Below, piece after piece: positions 52,886 to 61,124 of a stretch of 64,000 nt of DNA (positions within the stretch are counted from its first letter, which is position 1; each line of letters opens with the position of its first letter). A program made the translations under genes and the position numbers. This stretch comes from Rathayibacter sp. VKM Ac-2879 (GTDB taxonomy: Bacteria > Actinomycetota > Actinomycetes > Actinomycetales > Microbacteriaceae), in assembly GCF_015351245.1 (NCBI RefSeq), contig NZ_JADKSO010000004.1, positions 248,001 through 312,000 on the forward strand, read 5' to 3'. The notes under the pieces are model-generated. The model made no database searches, had not been told where the DNA came from, and saw only the letters and a program-made list of their open reading frames with translations.

Positions 52886-53530
52886 GTGGTTGCCGATCAG
52901 ATCCATCTCGTGCGGCACGGCGAGGTGTTCAACCCCGACCGTGTCCTCTACGGGCGACTCCCGAACTTCCGCCTCTCGGAACTCGGCCACCGCATGGCGC
53001 GTGCCGCCGCCGACGATCTCCTCGAGCGCACGCGACGCGTCACCCGGCTCGTTGCCTCGCCTCTCCAGCGGACGCAGGAGTCGGCTCAGCCGATCTCGCA
53101 GGCCTTCGAGCTCGACGTCCGCACGGACGAGCGCGTGATCGAGCCCTCCAATCGATTCGAGGGCCGCTCGATGACCGCACGCGCCTCCGCCCTCCGCGAC
53201 CCCCGGAGCTGGCCGCTGCTGCGCAACCCGTTCGAGCCCAGCTGGGGTGAGCCGTACCTCTCGATCTCCGCGCGGATGTACGCGGCGATCGAGGCGGCAT
53301 GGGAGGGAACGGTCGACGGGGACGTCGCGATCGTCAGTCATCAGCTCCCCATCTGGACCGTTCACCGTGCGCTCGCGGGCGAGCATCTGTTCCACGACCC
53401 GCGCAAGCGGCGCTGCGCTCTCTCGAGCATCACCACGCTCGAGCGCCGCGGCGACCGTTTCGTCGAGGTCGGCTACTCCGACCCCGCCGCCGGTCTCCAG
53501 GGCCTGGCGACCGATGTGGGCGCGGTCTGA
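52886..53530 (+). CDS. Histidine phosphatase family protein
   Basis: A 214-residue phosphoglycerate-mutase-like enzyme. The catalytic His is in LVRHGEVFNPD near residue 11, then ARR-like LASPLQRTQESA near 55, Glu in FEGRS, and the second His in VSHQLPIW near 150. Substrate unknown. It precedes the cytochrome c maturation genes and overlaps the thioredoxin-like gene by 1 bp. GTG 52886 has no ribosome-binding site, but TACACT (52872-52877) could be a -10 giving a leaderless transcript. Confidence 0.87.
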   Translation: MVADQIHLVRHGEVFNPDRVLYGRLPNFRLSELGHRMARAAADDLLERTRRVTRLVASPLQRTQESAQPISQAFELDVRTDERVIEPSNRFEGRSMTARASALRDPRSWPLLRNPFEPSWGEPYLSISARMYAAIEAAWEGTVDGDVAIVSHQLPIWTVHRALAGEHLFHDPRKRRCALSSITTLERRGDRFVEVGYSDPAAGLQGLATDVGAV

Positions 53531-54120
53531 TGCGCCGCCTCCGCCTCCTCGGCGCCGTCGCGCTGGTCGCCGCGCTCGCTCTCAGCGGGTGCACCGAGGA
53601 TCCCCTCGCCGGCCAGTACCGCAGCGGCAGCAACAAGGGCTACATCTCAGGAGACGGAACCGTCACCGAGATCGCCGTCGCCGACCGCGCCGATCCGATC
53701 GCCTTCTCCGGCACCGACGAGAACGGCTCCACCATCGACTCCGCTGAGCTGGCCGGCCGCGTCGTGGTCGTCAACTTCTGGTACGCGAGCTGTGCCCCGT
53801 GCCGAGCGGAGGCCGCTGACCTCGAGAAGGTCAACGGCGAGTTTGCCGGCAAGGACGTCTCGTTCGTCGGCGTCAACGTGCGCGATCAGGCGCCCACCGC
53901 TGCCGCCTTCGCGACGACCTTCGGGCTCAGCTACCCCTCGATCATCGACACCGACTCCTCGGTGCAGCTCGCCTTCACCGGCACCGTCCCGCCGAACGCC
54001 GTGCCGACCACGATCGTGCTCGACAAAAAGGGGCGCGTCGCCTCACGCATCCTCGGCCAGCTCCAGGAGGCGTCCATCCTCTCGACGCTCGTGAGCGACA
54101 CGCTCGCGGAGCAGGAGTAG
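53530..54120 (+). CDS. Thioredoxin-like lipoprotein (ResA/CcsX/TlpA type)
   Basis: A 196-residue protein with a lipoprotein signal (ALVAALALSGCTED), then a thioredoxin fold with active-site YASCAPCRAE (CxxC) near residues 95-100 and the cis-Pro region AVPTTIVLDKKG. It reduces apocytochrome c cysteines outside the membrane in System II. ATG 53530 shares one base with the stop before it; the CcdA gene starts 4 bp after its end, so it is in the ccs operon. Confidence 0.93.
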   Translation: MRRLRLLGAVALVAALALSGCTEDPLAGQYRSGSNKGYISGDGTVTEIAVADRADPIAFSGTDENGSTIDSAELAGRVVVVNFWYASCAPCRAEAADLEKVNGEFAGKDVSFVGVNVRDQAPTAAAFATTFGLSYPSIIDTDSSVQLAFTGTVPPNAVPTTIVLDKKGRVASRILGQLQEASILSTLVSDTLAEQE

Positions 54121-54124
54121 CGGA

Positions 54125-54865
54125 GTGGGCGACATCGTCGTCAGCGGCCAGCTCCTCCTCGCCGTCCCGATCGCCGTGCTCGCAGGACTCGTCTCGTTCG
54201 CCTCGCCGTGCGTCCTCCCGCTCGTGCCGGGATACCTCGCCTACGTCGGCGGATTCACGGACGCCGACGAACGGGCGGCGCGCGGCCGCCGCCGCTTGCT
54301 GCTCGGCGTGCTGCTGTTCGTGCTCGGCTTCTCCCTGGTGTTCGTGCTCTACGGCACCGCGGTCGGCTCGATCGGTTTCTGGATGCGGCAGTACAGCGAC
54401 GTCATCACGCGCGTCCTCGGCGTGGTCGTCATCGCGATGGGGCTCGTCTTCGTCGGGCAGTTCTCGTTCCTCCAGCGCACGATGCGGCCCGGTGTCCGCC
54501 CGGCCACGGGCCTCCTCGGCGCCCCACTACTGGGCATCGTGTTCGGCGTCGGCTGGACGCCCTGCCTCGGTCCCACCCTCGCGTCGATCCTCGCGCTGAG
54601 CTACGGCACCGCTTCGCCGTGGCGGGGAGCCCTCCTCGCGCTCGTCTACTGCCTCGGGCTGGGCCTGCCCTTCCTCCTCGTCGCCTTCGGCTTCAGCTGG
54701 GTCACCTCGACGCTCGCGTTCGTGAAGCGCCACATTCGCGTCGTCAACATCGCGGGCGGAGCCGCCCTCGTCCTGATCGGAGTCCTGATGGTCACGGGCA
54801 TCTGGAACACCCTCGTCTATGGAGCGCTCGCAGAGGTGATCAATGGCTTCCAACCCGCACTCTGA
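54125..54865 (+). CDS. ccdA: CcdA-type thiol:disulfide transmembrane reductase
   Basis: A 246-residue six-helix membrane protein with the CcdA cysteines in FASPCVLPLVPGYLAYVGG and GWTPCLGPTLASIL. It carries reducing power from thioredoxin across the membrane to the ResA-like lipoprotein. GTG 54125 is the start. It overlaps resB by 23 bp. It is shorter than DsbD because it lacks the thioredoxin and N-terminal domains, as is usual for Gram-positive CcdA. Confidence 0.94.
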   Translation: MGDIVVSGQLLLAVPIAVLAGLVSFASPCVLPLVPGYLAYVGGFTDADERAARGRRRLLLGVLLFVLGFSLVFVLYGTAVGSIGFWMRQYSDVITRVLGVVVIAMGLVFVGQFSFLQRTMRPGVRPATGLLGAPLLGIVFGVGWTPCLGPTLASILALSYGTASPWRGALLALVYCLGLGLPFLLVAFGFSWVTSTLAFVKRHIRVVNIAGGAALVLIGVLMVTGIWNTLVYGALAEVINGFQPAL

Positions 54866-56561
54866 GCCGGGCCCCGAGGCCTCCTCGGGCGCCCACGCGC
54901 GCCCCGACGACGCAGCCCAGGAACGCGCCGACGCGTCGTTCAGGCCCGCCGACCACTACGACTCCGACGGGGCGATCACCCAGCCCGCCCTCGGGCTCAC
55001 GGGCTGGCTGCGCTGGATCTGGCGCCAGCTGACCAGCATGCGCACCGCGCTTTTCCTCCTGCTGCTGCTCGCGATCGCGGCCGTGCCGGGGTCGCTCGTG
55101 CCGCAACGCTCGTCCGACCCCAACGGCGTCACCCAGTACTTCGTCGACAACCCCGATCTCGCGCCGCTCCTCGACAAGGTGCAGGCTTTCGACACCTACA
55201 CGTCGGCCTGGTTCTCGAGCATCTACCTGCTGCTGTTCATCTCCCTGATCGGCTGCATCATCCCGCGCACACGGCACCACTTCCAGGCGATGCGCTCTAG
55301 GCCGCCACGGACCCCCGCGCGCCTGCAGCGTCTCGCCGGTTACACGGTCCGCGAGGTCGAGGGGGCGAGCGCGGAGGAGGCGATCGCCTCCGCCCACGAC
55401 GTCCTTCGTCGCGCGGGCTACCGCGTCGAGCGCTACGACGATCCCCGCGGTCGCTGGTCGAGCGTGTCGGCCGAACGCGGCTACCTGCGCGAGACCGGCA
55501 ACCTCGTGTTCCACTCCGCGCTCGTCGGCATCTTGCTCGCGGTGGGCATCGGAGGCGGCTTCGGCTACAGCGGGCAGCGTGTGCTCGTCGAGGGCTCGCT
55601 CGGTTTCGCCAACAACCTCGCCGCCTACGACTCGTTCAACCCGGGCCGCTTCTTCACCAGCAGCCAGCTCGACCCCTACCAGCTCACCCTCGACCGTCTC
55701 GACGTGCGCTACGAGGAGCAGAACCAGACCGCGCTCGGCCAGCCCATCGACTTCACGGCGCACGTCACCACGACCGAGCGGGGCGGCGCACCCCAGCAGC
55801 AGACGATCAAGGTCAACGACCCGCTGTCGATCGGAGGCACCAACGTCTACCTTCTCGGCAACGGCTACGCGCCGACGATCACGGTGCGCGATCCCTCCGG
55901 AAAGGCGATCTTCACCGACGCCGTGCCGTTCCTTCCGCAGGATGCGAACCTCACCTCGGTCGGCGTGATCAAGATCCCCGACGGGCTCTCGCAGCAGCTC
56001 GGCCTCACGGGCTTCTTCTACCCGACTCAGGACACGCTGGCGAGCGGCGCCTCGACCTCGATCTTCCCCGACCTGCAATACCCCGTCCTCTCGCTCAACG
56101 TCTTCGTGGGCGACCTCGGCCTCGACGGGGGCGTGCCCACCTCGGTCTACACGCTCAACACCGACTCGCTCACCCGGCTCACGGGCGGCCAGACCGGCGT
56201 GGCGCCGATCACGCTCAAGCCGGGCGACACCGCGTCACTGCCGAACGGACTCGGCACGGTGACCTTCGAGAACGTCGGGGCCGATCCCTCCCGCGTGGGC
56301 ACCGACAGCGTCAAACGGTTTGCCTCGCTCGACATCCACCACGACGCGACTCAGGGGTGGGTGCTCCTGTTCGCGATCCTCGTGCTCGGCGGGCTGCTGA
56401 CGTCGCTGTTCGTGCCACGTCGACGCGTGTGGGTGAAGGCGACACAGGAGCAGGGCGGGGGGCTGACCCTCGAGTACGCGGGCCTCGCGCGCGGAGAGGA
56501 CCCGCAGCTCGTGCGCGCGGTGCGGACCATCGCCGACCGGCACGCGCCGCTCGACGCCTGA
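54843..56561 (+). CDS. resB: ResB-like cytochrome c biogenesis protein
   Basis: A 572-residue ResB protein with helices at LRWIWRQLTSMRTALFLLLLLAIAAV, STSYLLLFISLIGCIIPR and VFHSALVGILLAVGIGGGF, a large extracytoplasmic loop (DQNQTALGQPIDF to NNLDSLTRLTG) and one terminal helix (GWVLLFAILVLGGLLTSLF). It forms the System II heme-ligation complex with CcsB. Its start overlaps ccdA, and its N-terminus is acidic and cytoplasmic. Confidence 0.92.
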   Translation: MASNPHSEPGPEASSGAHARPDDAAQERADASFRPADHYDSDGAITQPALGLTGWLRWIWRQLTSMRTALFLLLLLAIAAVPGSLVPQRSSDPNGVTQYFVDNPDLAPLLDKVQAFDTYTSAWFSSIYLLLFISLIGCIIPRTRHHFQAMRSRPPRTPARLQRLAGYTVREVEGASAEEAIASAHDVLRRAGYRVERYDDPRGRWSSVSAERGYLRETGNLVFHSALVGILLAVGIGGGFGYSGQRVLVEGSLGFANNLAAYDSFNPGRFFTSSQLDPYQLTLDRLDVRYEEQNQTALGQPIDFTAHVTTTERGGAPQQQTIKVNDPLSIGGTNVYLLGNGYAPTITVRDPSGKAIFTDAVPFLPQDANLTSVGVIKIPDGLSQQLGLTGFFYPTQDTLASGASTSIFPDLQYPVLSLNVFVGDLGLDGGVPTSVYTLNTDSLTRLTGGQTGVAPITLKPGDTASLPNGLGTVTFENVGADPSRVGTDSVKRFASLDIHHDATQGWVLLFAILVLGGLLTSLFVPRRRVWVKATQEQGGGLTLEYAGLARGEDPQLVRAVRTIADRHAPLDA

Positions 56562-56640
56562 CACCCCGTTCCATGGGGGACAGGGGAGTCTGTGGGTCTG
56601 CGCAGGGGCGGGCGGCCCGAGGGTCGATTACCCTGAGGAG

Positions 56641-57693
56641 GTGATCGCGACCCTCTCGCAGTACTCGGTGCTGTGCCTCTCCTCCGCTATGGGCGTCTAC
56701 GCCCTCGCGTTCGTGTTCTTCGCCATCGACCTCGCCCGACGCGCCTCGCTCGCCGATGGCGAGTCGATCGAGGTCGTGAAGGAGGCGGAGCGCGTCGCCT
56801 CCGCGGCCGCCGCCGACCGTGCCGCAAGCGGACGAGCCACCGTCGCCGGCCCCGGCGCGGGTCGCACCGCGACACTCTCCCGCATCGCCAGCCGCGTCGA
56901 AGACGAGGTCTACAACGCCCCCGCCCGCTCCACGGCGATGCGGATCGGCTTCTCGCTGACGCTTCTCGCCTTCGTGCTGCACCTCGCCGCCACCGTGCTG
57001 CGCGGAGTCGCCGCCGGCCGCGTGCCGTGGGCGAACATGTACGAGTTCTCGATGACCGGAACCCTGATCATCATCGGCGTCTTCCTGGCCGTGCAACTGC
57101 GCTGGGACCTCCGCTTCCTCGGCGCGTTCATCACAGGACTGGTCCTCGTGCTCCTCGGCGTCGCGACCGTCAACTACTACGTCGCCATCGTCCCTCTGCC
57201 GCCGGCCCTTCAGTCGTATTGGCTCGTGATCCACGTGCTCGTCGCGATCCTCGGCACCGCGTTCTTCGCCCTCGGCTTCGCCCTGTCCGTCACTCAACTC
57301 CTCCAAGCACGGAGGGAGACGGCTGACGAAAGCCCGCGCTCGATCCTCCGATTCCTCCGCACCCTGCCCAGCGCCCTCACCCTCGAGAACCTCGCCTATC
57401 GCGTCACCATCATTGGCTTCATCCTCTGGACCTTCACCCTCATCGCCGGCGCGGTCTGGGCCGAGAAGGCCTGGGGTCGCTACTGGGGCTGGGACACGAA
57501 GGAGGTCTGGACCTTCATCATCTGGACCATCTACGCCGGCTACATCCACGCCCGCGCCACCCGCGGTTGGCGCGGCACCCCCTCCGCCTGGCTCGCCATC
57601 GTCGGCTTCGCTGCCGTCATGTTCAACTTCGGCGTGGTCAATGTGTTCTTCAAGGGGCTCCACGCCTACTCAGGCCTCAGCACCGGCATGTGA
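56641..57693 (+). CDS. ccsB: CcsB/ResC cytochrome c synthase subunit
   Basis: A 350-residue membrane protein with eight or so helices and the WWD heme-handling motif WGRYWGWDTKEVWTFIIWTIYAGYIHAR, with conserved His at VIHVLVAILGTAFF and the final HAYSGLSTGM. It presents heme to apocytochrome c outside the cell. The GTG at 56641 sits directly against GAGGAG, which is too close, so an ATG at 56689 (MGVYALAF) may be the real start. It is the last gene of the operon. Confidence 0.92.
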   Translation: MIATLSQYSVLCLSSAMGVYALAFVFFAIDLARRASLADGESIEVVKEAERVASAAAADRAASGRATVAGPGAGRTATLSRIASRVEDEVYNAPARSTAMRIGFSLTLLAFVLHLAATVLRGVAAGRVPWANMYEFSMTGTLIIIGVFLAVQLRWDLRFLGAFITGLVLVLLGVATVNYYVAIVPLPPALQSYWLVIHVLVAILGTAFFALGFALSVTQLLQARRETADESPRSILRFLRTLPSALTLENLAYRVTIIGFILWTFTLIAGAVWAEKAWGRYWGWDTKEVWTFIIWTIYAGYIHARATRGWRGTPSAWLAIVGFAAVMFNFGVVNVFFKGLHAYSGLSTGM

Positions 57694-57706
57694 TCGGAGG
57701 GAGGAG

Positions 57707-57728
57707 TGGGGCTGTCCTTGCAGCCCCA
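57707..57728. terminator. Hairpin after ccsB
   Basis: TGGGGCTG and CAGCCCCA form a perfect 8-bp stem with a 6-nt TCCTTG loop, 13 bp after the ccsB stop. It would end the ccs operon; the opposite-strand nucleoside hydrolase ends at 57802, so the structure could serve both. There is no T tract. Confidence 0.6.
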
Positions 57729-57801
57729 ACACCCCACGGATCACTCCGACGTGAGCACGAAGAAAGTAACGGGGGCTCCGCTGCAGAGGTGAGGGGAGGG
57801 G

Positions 57802-58755
57802 TCAGGAGGGGGTGAGCACCGACAAGAGGTGGGGGGCGAAGGGCGTGGCGAGAGACAGGACGAGGCGGGTGCGGGCGTCGGCGGGGTGGACGTCGCGGTA
57901 GAGGCTACGGAGGTCCGCGAGGATCTGGCCGCGGCCCGGACCAGCGGTGGCGTCCACCTCCACGTGGACCCGAGGAGCGGACGTCACGGCGACGGCGTCG
58001 ATGGCGATGGCGGCGGCCATCGGATCGTGCATGGCCGCGGTGCGTTCGCCGAAAAGGCCGGCAGAGAAGTCGAAATAGAAGTCGAGCGCCTGCCCGACTG
58101 CCTGCGCGAGCGGATCGGGCGATGTGAGCAGCGCGGCGCGATGCGCCTCCGTCATGAGGTGGCGCATGGTGACGTCGAGAGGGACGAGCGTGAGATCCCA
58201 GTCGGCGGCCACGACCTCGGCCGCGGCGGCGGGATCGTGCCAGATGTTCGCCTCCGCGACGGCGGTGACATTGCCGGGGACGAGCGCGGCTCCACCCATG
58301 ACGGTGACCGAGTGCAGCAGCCGAGCCAACTCGGGATGCTTCCGCAGAGCGAGCGCCAGATTGGTGAGCGGACCGACCGCGACCAGGCGCAGCTGCCCCT
58401 CCTCCTCGCGGGCGAGGCGCAGGAGAAGGTCGGCTGGGTCCTCGTCGACCGGCTCGGCGCCCGTGGGCAGCACGACACCGCCGATGCCGTTGTCGCCGTG
58501 CACGTGCGGCGAACCGCCCGCGTATGACTCTTCGAGGAAATGGTGGGCGCCGACAGCGACCGGGATGTCGCCCCGACCCGCGAGCGCCAGCAGTCCGAGG
58601 CTGTTGACGGCGGCCTGTCGGGCGTCGGTGTTGCCGCTGACCGTGCTGATGCCGAGGAGGCGAGCGCGAGGCGAGCGCAGCAGATAGGCGAGCGCGAGCG
58701 CATCGTCGATGCCGGTGTCGCAGTCGAGGAAGACGGGGACGGTCGGTGCGGTCAC
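57802..58755 (-). CDS. Nucleoside hydrolase (IunH family)
   Basis: A 317-residue ribonucleoside hydrolase. The calcium-binding DCDTGIDDALALAY motif is near residue 10, followed by GNTDARQAAVNSLG, NGIGG, GPLTNLALALR and VMGGAALVPGN; the catalytic HDPMAAAI lies near 242. It cleaves purine or pyrimidine nucleosides for salvage. GTG 58755 is preferred because GGAG lies 4 nt before it; an upstream TTG at 58779 has no site. It converges with ccsB. Confidence 0.92.
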   Translation of the reverse strand: MTAPTVPVFLDCDTGIDDALALAYLLRSPRARLLGISTVSGNTDARQAAVNSLGLLALAGRGDIPVAVGAHHFLEESYAGGSPHVHGDNGIGGVVLPTGAEPVDEDPADLLLRLAREEEGQLRLVAVGPLTNLALALRKHPELARLLHSVTVMGGAALVPGNVTAVAEANIWHDPAAAAEVVAADWDLTLVPLDVTMRHLMTEAHRAALLTSPDPLAQAVGQALDFYFDFSAGLFGERTAAMHDPMAAAIAIDAVAVTSAPRVHVEVDATAGPGRGQILADLRSLYRDVHPADARTRLVLSLATPFAPHLLSVLTPS

Positions 58756-58902
58756 GGAACTCCGATTCTGGAACGGCAAGGGCGTCAGGCGGCCGGGATC
58801 TCCATTCTGCCGGTCGCAGCGACAGGGGAGGACCGGAGCTGCACGGCGTGCGCCGGCTCAGCTCGACGGGGAGGCGGCCTCGTGCCGCGGGCCAGCCGGT
58901 CC

Positions 58903-59901
58903 TCAGAGCAGCGCGTACGCCTCGCCCACCCGGGCGCGCCACCAGGCATGCCGCTCGGGTGACACCGCGTGACGCGCGAGCAGCGCCTCCGAGACGTCGA
59001 CGCGCCCGACCGGGATGCTCCCGTCGACCGGCCGCAAGGGGCTCTCGGTCACGTCGTCGACGAGGAGGGAGGCGGTGCCCAGGCCGCAGTCGAACGGCAG
59101 CTCGGGGAGCGCGGCGGCCAGAGCGGCGCCCATCGCGAGCCCGACCGAGCTGTCGAGAGCGCTCGACACGACTGCGGGGAGTCCCGCCTCGGCAGCGAGC
59201 GCGAGCGCGCGGCGCACGCCTCCCAGGGGCTGCGCCTTGATCACCACCAGGTCGGCTGCGCCCGCCCGGGCGACGGCGAGCGGATCGGAGGCCTTGCGCA
59301 CGCTCTCGTCGACCGCGATCGGGATCCCCATGTACTTCACACGCGTGCGCAGCTGCGCGAGCTCGTCGACGCTCGCGCACGGCTGCTCGACGTATTCGAG
59401 ATCGAAGGCGGCGAGCGCGTGCACCGCGTGCTCTGCCTCGTCCACGTTCCACGCCCCATTGGCGTCGATGCGGATCCGACCCTCCGGGCCGAGCACGCGC
59501 CGCACCTCGGCGACCCGCGCGATGTCGTCGGCGAGGCTCTGACCCCGCTCGGCGACCTTGACCTTGGCGGTGCGACAGCCGTGGTAGCTGGCGAGGATCT
59601 CGGCGACGGCGGAGGGCGCCACGGCCGGCACTGTCGCGTTCACGGGGATGCTGCTGCGCCGTGGCATGGGCTGCGCGCTCCAGCCGTAGTCGATCGCGGC
59701 ACGGAGCCACGCTGAGGACTCTTCGGCGCCGTACTCCAGGAACGGCGAGAACTCGGTCCACCCCTCCGGCCCGCGCATCAGCGCGATCTCGCGCCGATCG
59801 ACGCCGCGGAAGCGCGTCCGCAGCGGCAGCGCGACGACACGGAGTCCCGAGTCGAGCTCGCCGAGTGAGGGGAGGGGGGTGGCGGGCACGACATCGTCCA
59901 T
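58903..59901 (-). CDS. menC: o-Succinylbenzoate synthase
   Basis: A 332-residue enolase-superfamily enzyme of menaquinone synthesis. Catalytic Lys in CRTAKVKVAERG near residue 110, metal Asp in RIDANGAWN near 138, Glu in EYVEQPC near 166, Asp in AVDES near 190 and the second Lys in LVVIKAQPLGG near 214. It dehydrates SHCHC to o-succinylbenzoate. ATG 59901 gives MDDVVPATPL; a GTG nine codons upstream (59928) is also possible. No other men gene is in the window, but the ccs operon nearby is consistent with a quinone-linked respiratory region. Confidence 0.92.
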   Translation of the reverse strand: MDDVVPATPLPSLGELDSGLRVVALPLRTRFRGVDRREIALMRGPEGWTEFSPFLEYGAEESSAWLRAAIDYGWSAQPMPRRSSIPVNATVPAVAPSAVAEILASYHGCRTAKVKVAERGQSLADDIARVAEVRRVLGPEGRIRIDANGAWNVDEAEHAVHALAAFDLEYVEQPCASVDELAQLRTRVKYMGIPIAVDESVRKASDPLAVARAGAADLVVIKAQPLGGVRRALALAAEAGLPAVVSSALDSSVGLAMGAALAAALPELPFDCGLGTASLLVDDVTESPLRPVDGSIPVGRVDVSEALLARHAVSPERHAWWRARVGEAYALL

Positions 59902-60130
59902 CCGGCCATTGTCCACCGCGCCGGCCACTCCCGATGCTCGCCGTCTCGTGCACAGCGGAGGCGGACAGCCCGCGCGGTCACGGTGACGGCCTTTCCCGAC
60001 CCGCCCGACCCTCGTTCTGCGCGCCTTCGACCGGCGACGGACACGGAAGCTCTACCGCTCCGCTCCGCGCCCGCACGACCGGCCGAGATGCCAGACTTGC
60101 TCCGCTGCCGCTCGTGAACGGAGGAACGCG

Positions 60131-61051
60131 ATGAGCCAGATCCCCCCGGGCCCGACACCTGCCCAGCCGCCCGTCGAGGCGACATCGAGCGTGACGCCCA
60201 GCCAGCGCCCCCTCGGTGCAGGGGGCTGGACCGCCCTCGCCGTGAGCGTCGTGGTCGGAGTCCTCTACACAGGGGTGCTCGGCACTCTCCTCGCGTTCGG
60301 CGTCGGCTCGGCCATCGATGCCGCCTCCGAGTCTGCCCCGACCTCTGCCCCGGGAGTCTCGGACGAGCCGTTCGGAGATTCGACCGACGACCCGTTCAGC
60401 AGCGGTGACCCGTCCGACCCGCTCTACGACTATCCCGGCTATCAGGACGGCGACGCGGCCGTCGTGCTCGCGCAGCCCTCGGCCGAGAAGGCGCGTTCCG
60501 AGGCGGAGGCAGGAATCAAGGCCGTCGAGACCGCCGTGCTCCGCGACTGGACCTCGGCCGATGACGAGTACTACGAGAAGACCCAGAACGCGTACGGGGG
60601 CCCGTCCCTGCTCTACAACTACATCTCCGCGACCGACTACGCAGAAGCCGACCTCTCGACGGACTCCGCCAAGCAGGAGGTGGTCGACCGCTTCACGCGT
60701 GCCCTCGCCCCGCTCGGGTTCGACAAGGTCGACGTGGCCAGGACGCCCTCAGAGTGGTCGTCGGTGGGCTACGAGTACGAGGGCGACCTCTCGGACGACG
60801 AGGCGTCGACCGCCCTGTGGATCGTGACGGCGTACTCGGACGCCAGTTCGGTCCCGGCGGTCGAGATCGGCCTCGTCGACCTCGACGCCGATCCGAGCGG
60901 TGACGTGGCCTCGATGCTGGACAAGGTGAGCGTGACCCCGCCTGACCAGGGCGCGTTCCTGGCCGGCTACGCGAACAGTGTCCTCGAGGAGGGTGACCGA
61001 GCCGAGTTCACGCAGCGAATGCAGGAGTTCGGCGGCATCCCGACAACCTGA
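60131..61051 (+). CDS. Hypothetical membrane-anchored protein
   Basis: A 306-residue protein: a Pro-rich cytoplasmic N-terminus, one membrane helix (GGWTALAVSVVVGVLYTGVLGTLLAF), a Ser/Asp/Pro-rich linker and an extracellular domain with DDEYYEKTQNAYGGPSLLYNYIS and LGFDKVDVARTPSEWSSVGYEYEG. I recognise no family; the length and layout suggest a sensor or wall-associated protein. The ATG 60131 follows GGAGGAACGC at 5-6 nt. A GH15 gene follows. Confidence 0.7.
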   Translation: MSQIPPGPTPAQPPVEATSSVTPSQRPLGAGGWTALAVSVVVGVLYTGVLGTLLAFGVGSAIDAASESAPTSAPGVSDEPFGDSTDDPFSSGDPSDPLYDYPGYQDGDAAVVLAQPSAEKARSEAEAGIKAVETAVLRDWTSADDEYYEKTQNAYGGPSLLYNYISATDYAEADLSTDSAKQEVVDRFTRALAPLGFDKVDVARTPSEWSSVGYEYEGDLSDDEASTALWIVTAYSDASSVPAVEIGLVDLDADPSGDVASMLDKVSVTPPDQGAFLAGYANSVLEEGDRAEFTQRMQEFGGIPTT

Positions 61052-61124
61052 GCCCCGCGTTACCGGCATCGCTCGGGCGGTGCAAGCCCGAGCCCGCCTC
61101 CGCGCTGCCGCCTACCGTGAGGGA

